5,040 nt of DNA from Anaerolineaceae bacterium UBA6801 (GTDB taxonomy: Bacteria > Chloroflexota > Anaerolineae > Anaerolineales > Anaerolineaceae): contig DKFH01000115.1 in assembly GCA_002452315.1 (NCBI GenBank), positions 1 to 5,040 of the forward strand, in the 5' to 3' direction. The notes under the pieces were generated by a model, which was given only the letters and a program-made list of their open reading frames with translations, did not search any database and was not told where the DNA came from. Positions 1 through 5,040 of the stretch are shown here, piece after piece. Positions within the stretch are counted from its first letter, which is position 1. Each line of letters starts with the position of its first letter. A program made the position numbers and the translations under genes.

Positions 1-912
1 CAAGGTGTCCCGGATCAATGCTTCCACATCTCGGCGCAGGCGGTTAGCCTCTTTTTGCTCCCATAATCCGCTGGTTGTCAGGTATTGCCTGTGGTGATGA
101 ATGTCTTCAATCAGCGGCAGGATGCCCGTGCCATCGATGGCAGAGGTGGCGTGAATGGGCGGGGACCAGGTGGGTTGCGGGGGTTGATCTTGTTCGGATG
201 CGGCCTGGCCTGCTGCCCAGGCGTGTTTTCCTTTGAAGCCCTGGGCGCTGGTTTGCCCCTGGGCCATCTCCAGCATGACCCGTAAAGCGCGGACGGTGTT
301 ATCTGCACCGGGGCGATCGGCCTTGTTGACGACGATGATGTCGGCGATTTCGAGGATGCCCGCTTTGATGGCCTGGATATCATCTCCCATGCCGGGCGCT
401 TCCACGACGATGACGGTGTGGGCCAGGCTGGCGATATCGACTTCGGCCTGGCCTGCGCCGACGGTTTCGATGATGATCAGGTCGAAGCCGGCGCTGTCTA
501 AAATGGTGACAAAGGCTGCGGTGTGATGCGCCAGTCCACCCAAGGCGCCCCGCGAGGCCATTGAGCGGATGAAGATGCCCTTATCGCCGGCCAAGTCGCC
601 CATGCGAATGCGGTCGCCTAGCAGCGCGCCGCCGGAAAAGGGGCTGGTGGGGTCCACGGCGATGATGGCGACCTGCGGGCTTTGGGAGCTGTTGTTTTCC
701 AAACGGAGGTTCTTGGCCAACTGATTGACCAGGGTGCTCTTACCGCAACCGGGTGCGCCGGTCACGCCGATCAGGTGGGCGTTGCCCGTGTAGGGAAATA
801 GCGCCGACTGTAATGCCCGGCTTTCCGGTGCATTGTTTTCAACCAGTGTCAGCGCTCGGGAGAGGGCCAGCCGGTCACCCTGGCGAATTGCGGTTGGGTC
901 AGGGAGCGGCAT
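1..912 (-). CDS. meaB: MeaB/ArgK-type GTPase, chaperone of B12-dependent acyl-CoA mutase (3' end cut off by window)
   Basis: This is a G3E-family P-loop GTPase of the MeaB/MMAA type. The family binds methylmalonyl-CoA mutase-like enzymes in the cytoplasm and uses GTP hydrolysis to gate adenosylcobalamin loading and protect the mutase from inactivation. I translated 304 codons by hand with no stop. Visible motifs are the Walker A GAPGCGKST (residues 52-60), DPTSPFSGGALLGDRIRM (87-104), ETVGAGQAE (149-157), EAPGMGDD (171-178), the guanine-specificity motif NKAD (196-199) and TSAIDGTGI (256-264). The C-terminal helix around HHHRQYLTTSGLW (272-284) is typical of the dimerisation arm. The family is usually about 310-330 residues, so only a short tail is missing. 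A stretch of about 25 residues between NKAD and the TSA motif (about 221-247, rich in Q, A and P) looks like a variable insertion. The ATG lies 2 nt after the stop of the upstream B12-binding gene and has no clear Shine-Dalgarno sequence, which suggests translational coupling. Family assignment is firm; the exact partner mutase is inferred from the neighbour. Confidence 0.95.
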   Translation of the reverse strand, partial: MPLPDPTAIRQGDRLALSRALTLVENNAPESRALQSALFPYTGNAHLIGVTGAPGCGKSTLVNQLAKNLRLENNSSQSPQVAIIAVDPTSPFSGGALLGDRIRMGDLAGDKGIFIRSMASRGALGGLAHHTAAFVTILDSAGFDLIIIETVGAGQAEVDIASLAHTVIVVEAPGMGDDIQAIKAGILEIADIIVVNKADRPGADNTVRALRVMLEMAQGQTSAQGFKGKHAWAAGQAASEQDQPPQPTWSPPIHATSAIDGTGILPLIEDIHHHRQYLTTSGLWEQKEANRLRRDVEALIRDTL

Positions 913-914
913 GG

Positions 915-1322
915 TTATTTTTCGGGATTGCTGGTGGCCTGTTGAATATCGGCTATGACGGTTTGTGTATCGGTACCAGGGCCATACACTGCATATACGC
1001 CCAAATCCAGTAGAGGTGCGACATCCGGCCCGGGGATGATCCCGCCGACGAAAACTTTGACCCCGGTCAGGCCATTGGCATGCAATTTTTCAATCACCGC
1101 CGGGACGAGGGCATTATGGGCACCCGAGAGGATCGATAAACCGACCACATCGACATCCTCCTGCAGGGCTGCTTCGGCGATCATATCAGGCGTTTGGCGC
1201 AGGCCGGTGTAGATCACCTCCATGCCGGCATCCCGTAAGGCACGGGCGATCACCTTGGCGCCGCGGTCGTGCCCATCCAGTCCAGGCTTCGCAATCAGAA
1301 CTCGAATTCTTTTTTCCGTCAT
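915..1322 (-). CDS. mcmA2: Stand-alone cobalamin-binding small subunit of methylmalonyl-CoA mutase-type enzyme
   Basis: This 135-residue protein is a complete B12-binding Rossmann-like domain, equivalent to the C-terminal domain of single-chain methylmalonyl-CoA mutase. It shows the base-off/His-on signature DGHDRG (residues 16-21, with His18 the expected lower cobalt ligand), the SxL motif SIL (63-65) and the glycine-rich VGGIIP (92-97), ending with YGPGTD (113-118). It should pair with a separate large catalytic subunit to interconvert methylmalonyl-CoA and succinyl-CoA or a related acyl-CoA pair. Stand-alone subunits of this size also occur in isobutyryl-CoA and 2-hydroxyisobutyryl-CoA mutases, so substrate cannot be fixed from this chain alone. 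The start is supported by GGAG 6 nt upstream of the ATG, and a TATAAT box lies about 30 bp upstream. It is the first gene of a minus-strand unit with meaB directly after it. The large subunit gene is absent from the window; it could lie beyond the left edge or elsewhere. Confidence 0.93.
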   Translation of the reverse strand: MTEKRIRVLIAKPGLDGHDRGAKVIARALRDAGMEVIYTGLRQTPDMIAEAALQEDVDVVGLSILSGAHNALVPAVIEKLHANGLTGVKVFVGGIIPGPDVAPLLDLGVYAVYGPGTDTQTVIADIQQATSNPEK

Positions 1323-1328
1323 TGACTT

Positions 1329-1332
1329 CTCC
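1329..1332 (-). promoter_or_regulatory. Ribosome binding site of the B12-binding subunit gene
   Basis: On the minus strand the sequence reads GGAG followed by 6 nt (AAGTCA) and then ATG at 1322-1320. This is good Shine-Dalgarno spacing and fixes the start of the mutase small subunit. Confidence 0.75.
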
Positions 1333-1353
1333 GTTTGTTTGGTTGCAAAACTG

Positions 1354-1359
1354 ATTATA
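1354..1359 (-). promoter_or_regulatory. Probable -10 box (TATAAT) for the mcmA2-meaB unit
   Basis: A perfect TATAAT is read on the minus strand at 1359-1354. It would place the transcription start near 1347 and give a leader of about 25 nt carrying the GGAG site. No convincing TTGACA-like -35 box is seen at 16-18 bp spacing, so an activator or a relaxed promoter may be involved. The position, in the divergent intergenic region and just upstream of the gene, supports the call. Confidence 0.55.
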
Positions 1360-1398
1360 CCGCGTTCGACAGCGGATAATGGCGTTGCGCGTTGCGGC

Positions 1399-1427
1399 TT
1401 GCTTTCGTGACCTTAATTCACTAGAAT
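1399..1427 (+). promoter_or_regulatory. Candidate promoter for the two-gene membrane protein unit
   Basis: TTGCTT (1399-1404) and TAGAAT (1422-1427) are separated by exactly 17 bp. TAGAAT differs from the consensus -10 at one base; the -35 shares the TTG core only. Transcription would begin around 1434, about 29 nt before the ATG at 1463. This favours that ATG over an in-frame ATG at 1379, which would lie upstream of the promoter. It is divergent from the mcmA2 -10 box, with about 60 bp between the two -10 elements. Confidence 0.45.
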
Positions 1428-1462
1428 CAGTGCCAATAAAAAAGTACGAAAGCTGGTTAATT

Positions 1463-1960
1463 ATGACAAAGGAAAAACAACTGAGGCCCCGCTTGATCGC
1501 AATTTTGACGGTTCTGCTGATTTTGCAGGCGCCACTATTGGTCTTTCTGGGATTGAATTTGATCACAGATCGATGGGCTTTTCTGACCTCATGGGATCGC
1601 TTCTGGGCTGAGCTCCAGGCGGCATTTGTACTGGTGTCACAGACCCCTGGCACGACTGCCCGTGACGAACTCCTGGTTTATGATGTAATCTCATTTGCCA
1701 TTTTGGCGGTTTCAGCCGGGATGGCGTTGGCGGCGGGGGTCACTTTTCTTCGCGGGAAAGCAATCAACTGGATCTTGGGGCTGATGGCCCAAATTGGAAC
1801 GCTGGCCAGCGGTCTGGGCCTGTATTTTATCCATCAACCGCCACAGGCGTACTGGTTATTGCTGGTGGGCATCATTATGGTCCTGTATCTAAATTACGGT
1901 GATGTGCGTCAGTGGTTTTTACAGCAGGAAGAAACTGAAACGGAGGTTGATTATGTCTGA
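1463..1960 (+). CDS. Small four-helix integral membrane protein of unknown function
   Basis: I do not recognise a family for this 165-residue protein. Four hydrophobic segments are visible at about residues 11-33, 75-96, 101-123 and 129-145. The basic N-terminus (MTKEKQLRPR) and the basic loop FLRGKA (95-100) between helices 2 and 3 suggest, by the positive-inside rule, that both ends are cytoplasmic. The loop between helices 1 and 2 (about 34-72, Trp- and Asp-containing) would then be outside. The short C-terminal tail is acidic (QQEETETEVDYV). No signal peptide cleavage site, catalytic motif or cysteine pair is evident. The ATG at 1463 was chosen because a candidate promoter ends at 1427 and because the 28-residue extension from ATG 1379 is not hydrophobic or family-like; the Shine-Dalgarno sequence is weak in both cases. 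Its end overlaps the next gene by 8 nt, so the two products are very likely made together, and it may be a partner subunit of that membrane protein. Confidence 0.8.
   Translation: MTKEKQLRPRLIAILTVLLILQAPLLVFLGLNLITDRWAFLTSWDRFWAELQAAFVLVSQTPGTTARDELLVYDVISFAILAVSAGMALAAGVTFLRGKAINWILGLMAQIGTLASGLGLYFIHQPPQAYWLLLVGIIMVLYLNYGDVRQWFLQQEETETEVDYV
1942..1946 (+). promoter_or_regulatory. Strong ribosome binding site that sets the start of the Vps62-like gene
   Basis: GGAGG is followed by 6 nt (TTGATT) and the ATG at 1953. It lies inside the 3' end of the preceding membrane protein gene. It decides the start at 1953 over the in-frame ATGs at 1899 and 1902, which would add 17-18 residues overlapping more of the upstream gene. 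Confidence 0.8.
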
Positions 1961-3794
1961 TTTTGATCAAGCATCCCTCCTGAAACGCTTCGAACCGATC
2001 CTGAAATTTAACCAGGGTGAGCAATTCTTCCCTTACAATGTTGAAGATTATGTCAAGAAAGCCAGCCTGTGGGAGAAATCCCCTAAGCTCCCGCCAGAAG
2101 AGGTGGTCCCGGAGGATGAGCTGGACCTGGCACAATTGGGCCGCATCGAACTGGAAGGCGCAAAAAAAGTGTATTACCTGCAGTTCATCTCACCGATGAA
2201 CCTGGCCGAAATGGCTGAATTCCGGTTAAACGAACTGCGTGAGGCGTTAAAGAAACGGGAATTTAAACCCACCAGGAGCCGGCTGGCGCGGGTGGGTTAC
2301 CTGGCCAGGCTTTTGGATACTGCTTTTTCTTTACTGCTATTGTTGCGCGGGCGGGTTCCAGGCGACTCTGCGGCTGCTGCTATGCTGACGTTTAAGAAAA
2401 TGCTGGCGGAGAAGCGGTCTTTTCAGTATTATGGACGGGTTGTGCGCGAAAAAGGCTGGATAGTCTTGCAATACTGGTATTTTTACCCGTTCAACAATTG
2501 GCGTTCAGGCTTCTTTGGGGCCAATGACCATGAAGCTGATTGGGAAATGGTCAATATTTATGCCTATGAAGATGATGAGGGGGCTGTACAGCCGGCCTGG
2601 GTGGCCTATGCCAGCCATAATTTTTCGGGTGATGACCTGCGCCGGCACTGGGATGACCCAGAGGTGGAAAAGGTGGGGGAGCACCCGGTTGTTTATGTTG
2701 GCGGTGGCTCCCATGCCAGTTATTTTCAAGGGGGTGAGTACCTGACGGAGCTGAGCCTGCCATTCTTGGCGCCTTTTATTAAAGCGAAAAAAAAGGTTGA
2801 TGCGTTATTTGAGAAGATATTTCAAGAAAACAAACTTGTAGCTGGCGATGAAGGCGGTAAATCACAGATCTTAACGATCCCCTTTGTCGATTATGCCAAA
2901 GGTGATGGGCTTTCGATTGGTTATGGAGGTGAAGAATCCTGGGACTCACCCGTGGTGATCGAACCCCCTCAGGATTGGGTGATGAATTACAGGGGGCTGT
3001 GGGGCTATTATGCACAGGACCCGTTTTCAGGAGAGGATGCCCCGGCCGGCCCCCGGTATAACCGTGATGGTTCGGTGCGTTTGGCGTGGTTTGACCCGTT
3101 AGGCTGGGCGGGATTGGAAAAAGTAATCCCGCCGGTTGAACAACCTGGCATGCTGGCAGCCAGGAAAGCAGCCTTACAGGAACGTATTAAGGCATTATCC
3201 ACCGAGATCAATCAGCTGCAGAGCGTCCATTTTGCGAATGGCTTTGATCTGATGGCCATCAGGCAGGTGCCGCACCTGCAGACGGAAGTCAATGAACTTA
3301 ACCGAACTTTGGAGGATGAACGCCAGCGATTGTCACAAATACGCCGCCGATTGACGGTTGAACAGGAGAAACTGGCTGCAATTGAACGCTATTCGGTAGA
3401 ATGTGCCCGGGTGCAGCCTTCTTCATTACGCGCACACATCCAGCATGCCCACCAACCACAGCCCAAGAAATCATTGCGCTTTGACTGGTTGGCAGAAGTC
3501 TGGGCTGCCATCAGCATTGGCCTGATGATTATTGGGGTGGTCTTGCTGGTGATCTTTGCCCAGCCGTTTTTTATCTATGGGTTGATTGGGCTATCCCTGT
3601 TGATGATCGCGGTTGAAGCGGCCTTCAAACGCCGCCTGGCCATTCTCGTGCGCTGGATCGCCATCCTCATGGCCACCGCTGGATTTTTGATCCTAGTGTA
3701 TCAATTCTTCTGGTATATTTTGCTGGTTGTTGTGGTGATCACCGGCATTTATATGATCATCTCCAATTTGCGGGAGCTATTTGCCCGGCGGTAA
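1953..3794 (+). CDS. Vps62/DUF946-like domain protein with coiled coil and four C-terminal membrane helices
   Basis: This 613-residue protein resembles the Vps62 (DUF946) family, whose biochemical role is unknown. Family-like landmarks in order are EPILKFNQGEQFFPY (residues 14-28), YWYFYPFN (174-181), NDHEADWEMV (191-200), YASHNFSGDD (219-228), PVVYVGGGSHASYF (245-258) and DWVMNYRGLWG (341-351). A downstream GEDAPAGPRYN (360-370) completes the globular part at about residue 395. The DHEADWE block recalls the H-x-x-DWE metal-binding motif of NLP-type proteins, so metal binding is possible but inferred. Residues about 401-482 are charged, heptad-like and free of Pro except one, and probably form a coiled coil. 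Four hydrophobic helices follow at about 514-537, 538-556, 562-583 and 585-603. Basic residues before helix 1 (KKSLRF), between helices 2 and 3 (FKRR) and at the end (FARR) place the N-terminal domain in the cytoplasm. No signal peptide is seen. It overlaps the upstream four-helix protein gene by 8 nt and is followed by a terminator, so the two form a closed unit. Family assignment is from motif memory and no search was run. Confidence 0.85.
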   Translation: MSDFDQASLLKRFEPILKFNQGEQFFPYNVEDYVKKASLWEKSPKLPPEEVVPEDELDLAQLGRIELEGAKKVYYLQFISPMNLAEMAEFRLNELREALKKREFKPTRSRLARVGYLARLLDTAFSLLLLLRGRVPGDSAAAAMLTFKKMLAEKRSFQYYGRVVREKGWIVLQYWYFYPFNNWRSGFFGANDHEADWEMVNIYAYEDDEGAVQPAWVAYASHNFSGDDLRRHWDDPEVEKVGEHPVVYVGGGSHASYFQGGEYLTELSLPFLAPFIKAKKKVDALFEKIFQENKLVAGDEGGKSQILTIPFVDYAKGDGLSIGYGGEESWDSPVVIEPPQDWVMNYRGLWGYYAQDPFSGEDAPAGPRYNRDGSVRLAWFDPLGWAGLEKVIPPVEQPGMLAARKAALQERIKALSTEINQLQSVHFANGFDLMAIRQVPHLQTEVNELNRTLEDERQRLSQIRRRLTVEQEKLAAIERYSVECARVQPSSLRAHIQHAHQPQPKKSLRFDWLAEVWAAISIGLMIIGVVLLVIFAQPFFIYGLIGLSLLMIAVEAAFKRRLAILVRWIAILMATAGFLILVYQFFWYILLVVVVITGIYMIISNLRELFARR

Positions 3795-3807
3795 GGGTCT
3801 ATAAAAT

Positions 3808-3839
3808 ACCCTGCGGGTGTGAAAATCTGCAGGGTTTTT
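3808..3839 (+). terminator. Rho-independent terminator, probably bidirectional
   Basis: The arms ACCCTGC (3808-3814) and GCAGGGT (3829-3835) pair perfectly around a 14-nt loop and run into five T (3835-3839). The hairpin begins 13 nt after the stop of the Vps62-like gene and ends 3 nt before the stop of the convergent flavin reductase-like gene. Read on the minus strand, the hairpin is followed by ATTTTAT, a weaker T-rich tail, so it may end both transcripts. Confidence 0.8.
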
Positions 3840-3842
3840 CCT

Positions 3843-4370
3843 TTAAACCGTATATTTTTCCATCCCTGATACAGTGATTATTTCTCCGTAATAGATGCGG
3901 TGATAGTCGTGATTGGGATAGTGCTTGAAGATGGTTTCGTCTAGGAAATGCGCCGGGTTAAGGTCATTGGCGTAGATCTTGCGGCACTCAACCACCAGCT
4001 CTGCTTCCGCAAAGGAGGGTGCCGCCACCTGGATAGATGCCTCGGGCGTCAGGCCGGAAGCGGCGATTTTGTCGCCGTCACGGCCGGAGCGTGACCCTAA
4101 CAGGTTGAGGGCATCATGATACTGGTCAGGAAAGGCGCACAGGGTGAAGGTGTCGTATTTTTCCATAAATTCAAAGGTGAAGCGAGAATGCCTGACGGCT
4201 GTAAAGGCAAAGGGTTTGCTCCACATGGTGCCAATGGCGCCCCAGCTAATCGTCATGGTGTTGTATTGCCCCAATGTGTAGTCCCCTGCTGTTAATAGCA
4301 CCCATTGGCGGTGAAAGAGGTCATGGGGCTGTAGTTGAAATTTTGCGATGTCAATTGTTTTTCTTGGCAT
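3843..4370 (-). CDS. Flavin reductase-like (FMN-binding split-barrel) protein
   Basis: The 175-residue protein matches the flavin reductase-like domain family (DIM6/NTAB type), cytoplasmic proteins that bind FMN in a split beta-barrel. Members reduce flavin with NAD(P)H for a partner oxygenase or act as small redox proteins; the substrate is not predictable here. Landmarks are YNTMTISWGAIGTMWSKP (residues 36-53), which is the usual flavin-phosphate contacting region, the following Arg60-His-Ser-Arg-Phe (60-64), the loop GSRSGRDGDK (92-101), and AELVVECRKIY (123-133). The C-terminal strand YYGEIITVSGMEKY (160-173) closes the barrel. Length is normal for the group, so the gene looks intact. The start is well supported by AGGAG 5 nt upstream of the ATG. 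It stands alone between a convergent terminator and the divergent ruvB gene, so no partner enzyme is suggested by context. Confidence 0.9.
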   Translation of the reverse strand: MPRKTIDIAKFQLQPHDLFHRQWVLLTAGDYTLGQYNTMTISWGAIGTMWSKPFAFTAVRHSRFTFEFMEKYDTFTLCAFPDQYHDALNLLGSRSGRDGDKIAASGLTPEASIQVAAPSFAEAELVVECRKIYANDLNPAHFLDETIFKHYPNHDYHRIYYGEIITVSGMEKYTV

Positions 4371-4375
4371 AGATG

Positions 4376-4380
4376 CTCCT
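4376..4380 (-). promoter_or_regulatory. Ribosome binding site of the flavin reductase-like gene
   Basis: The minus strand reads AGGAG, five bases (CATCT), then ATG at 4370-4368. This is near-ideal spacing and fixes the start. Confidence 0.8.
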
Positions 4381-4414
4381 TTGTGATTATTTCCCCTATG
4401 ATGATACCATTGTT

Positions 4415-4434
4415 ACACCCACGGAGATGGGTGT
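4415..4434. repeat. Perfect inverted repeat in the divergent intergenic region
   Basis: ACACCCA (4415-4421) and TGGGTGT (4428-4434) are perfect complements around a 6-nt spacer. There is no T-run on either side, so it does not look like a terminator. It sits about 45 bp upstream of the flavin reductase-like start and about 95 bp upstream of the ruvB -10 box, a position suited to an operator or to a hairpin in a 5' leader. The rest of the 4371-4541 gap shows no gene. Confidence 0.4.
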
Positions 4435-4528
4435 TTCAGGCGGGATTTGAAGATGGTGATTGCTGAAACGGCGAACCCAAACTCATCCAACTCCGTATGC
4501 TGGCCGGTGGAGAAAGGTGATGTTCGGG

Positions 4529-4534
4529 TATAAT
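4529..4534 (+). promoter_or_regulatory. -10 box (TATAAT) directly upstream of ruvB
   Basis: A perfect TATAAT ends 7 nt before the first ATG of ruvB, so the expected transcription start coincides with the start codon. No good -35 box is seen at 16-18 bp (the region reads GGTGGA or near it). See the ruvB entry for the leaderless interpretation. Confidence 0.6.
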
Positions 4535-4541
4535 CGTCTTT

Positions 4542-5040
4542 ATGATGGCAACTACTCCCGACCGCCTGACCAGCGGTGATATCCAACCCGAGGATCACTT
4601 TGACCGGGCATTACGCCCGACCTACCTGGCGGAACTAATCGGCCAGACGCAAATCAAAGAGAACCTGCAGATTCTGATCGAAGCGGCTCAAATGCGCGCA
4701 GAAGCCCTGGATCACGTCCTCTTTTACGGGCCGCCCGGGCTGGGGAAGACTACCCTGGCCCATATCCTGGCCAACGAAATGGGGGTCAACATTAAAGTAA
4801 CCTCAGGGCCGGCGATTGAACGCGCGGGGGACCTGGCCGCGATCCTGACCAACCTGCGCGAGGGCGATATCTTGTTCATCGATGAGATTCACCGCCTGGG
4901 GAGGGCAGTGGAAGAGGTGCTTTACCCGGCAATGGAGGATTTTTCGCTGGATATTGTGATCGGCAAGGGCCCTGCGGCCCGATCAATCCGCCTGAAATTG
5001 CCGCATTTTACTGTGGTCGGCGCAACCACCCGCCTGGCAT
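4542..5040 (+). CDS. ruvB: Holliday junction branch migration ATPase RuvB (N-terminal half, 3' end cut off by window)
   Basis: RuvB is the AAA+ motor that, as hexameric rings loaded by RuvA, drives branch migration of Holliday junctions during recombination and repair. The window holds 166 codons of a protein normally about 330-350 residues long. Seen are the N-terminal LRPTYLAELIGQ (residues 24-35), Walker A GPPGLGKT (63-70), SGPAIERAGDLAAIL (88-102), Walker B LFIDEIHRL (111-119), the conserved VEEVLYPAMEDF (123-134) and sensor 1 GATTR (160-164). Coverage therefore includes most of the large AAA+ domain but not the arginine finger, the small AAA+ lid or the winged-helix domain. The start must be ATG 4542 or the adjacent ATG 4545, because an in-frame TGA lies at 4518-4520 and no other standard start follows it. 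No Shine-Dalgarno sequence precedes it and a TATAAT box ends 7 nt upstream, so the message is probably leaderless. It is not next to ruvA or ruvC on its upstream side. Confidence 0.97.
   Translation, partial: MMATTPDRLTSGDIQPEDHFDRALRPTYLAELIGQTQIKENLQILIEAAQMRAEALDHVLFYGPPGLGKTTLAHILANEMGVNIKVTSGPAIERAGDLAAILTNLREGDILFIDEIHRLGRAVEEVLYPAMEDFSLDIVIGKGPAARSIRLKLPHFTVVGATTRLA

Noticed and set aside
85..526. Plus-strand open frames at 85-285 and 233-526 and the minus-strand frame 111-383
   Set aside because: All lie inside the meaB coding frame, which carries continuous family motifs; their translations are low-complexity and resemble no family.
753..1212. Plus-strand open frames at 753-1013 and 955-1212
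   Set aside because: They are antisense to meaB and the B12-binding subunit gene and show no family-like motifs.
1379..1462. N-terminal extension of the four-helix membrane protein from ATG 1379
   Set aside because: It starts upstream of the best promoter candidate, lacks a ribosome site and adds a non-hydrophobic stretch with no recognisable feature. The weak site at 1463 leaves some doubt.
1186..1653. Minus-strand open frame of 155 codons spanning the divergent intergenic region
   Set aside because: It overlaps the mutase subunit gene in another frame and runs antisense through the membrane protein gene and both promoters. The protein looks random.
1899..1952. Longer start for the Vps62-like protein at ATG 1899
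   Set aside because: GGAGG at 1942-1946 is correctly spaced for ATG 1953, and the extension would only overlap more of the upstream gene.
2505..3211. Antisense and alternate-frame open frames within 2505-3211
   Set aside because: They lie fully inside the Vps62-like gene, whose frame carries the conserved blocks.
4520..4579. Possible 19-codon upstream open frame (ATG 4520) overlapping the ruvB start
   Set aside because: The ruvB -10 box lies inside it, so it would not be transcribed from that promoter, and its AAAGG is too close to the ATG to be a convincing ribosome site.
4413..4598. Minus-strand 61-codon open frame crossing the ruvB start
   Set aside because: It covers the ruvB promoter and N-terminus, has no ribosome site evidence and no family-like sequence.
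1..5040. CRISPR array, tRNA or rRNA gene, insertion sequence, phage or toxin-antitoxin genes
   Set aside because: No repeated spacer pattern, no cloverleaf-like segment, no transposase motif and no terminal repeats were seen; all space is explained by the listed genes and short intergenic regions.

Overview
The window is an ordinary bacterial chromosomal stretch with tightly packed genes on both strands: two partial genes at the edges and four complete ones between. The gene content (cobalamin-dependent acyl-CoA mutase parts, RuvB, a flavin reductase-like protein and a prokaryotic Vps62-like protein), moderate-to-high GC, and promoter-like TATAAT boxes very close to start codons suggest a free-living bacterium, perhaps an anaerobic Chloroflexota (Anaerolineae) type. 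That assignment is an impression from protein style, not a demonstrated placement.

Left block (1-1322, minus strand): a stand-alone B12-binding small subunit of a methylmalonyl-CoA mutase-type enzyme is followed after 2 nt by meaB, the GTPase chaperone that protects and reloads such mutases. MeaB runs off the left edge. The large catalytic mutase subunit is not in the window. A TATAAT box and a GGAG ribosome site lie just upstream of the small subunit.

Middle block (about 1399-3839, plus strand): a divergent promoter-like element precedes a two-gene unit. The first gene encodes a 165-residue protein with four membrane helices and no recognised family. The second, overlapping it by 8 nt, encodes a 613-residue protein with an N-terminal Vps62/DUF946-like domain, a coiled coil and four C-terminal membrane helices. 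This pair is the least understood and most interesting part of the window. A hairpin with a T-run closes the unit and probably also serves the convergent gene on the other side.

Right block: a minus-strand flavin reductase-like (FMN split-barrel) gene at 3843-4370, an intergenic region of about 170 bp with a perfect 7-bp inverted repeat, then the first 166 codons of ruvB. RuvB has a TATAAT box ending 7 nt before its ATG and no ribosome binding site, so its mRNA is probably leaderless. No tRNA, rRNA, CRISPR, insertion sequence or phage gene was seen. No stretch over 300 bp lacks a gene.
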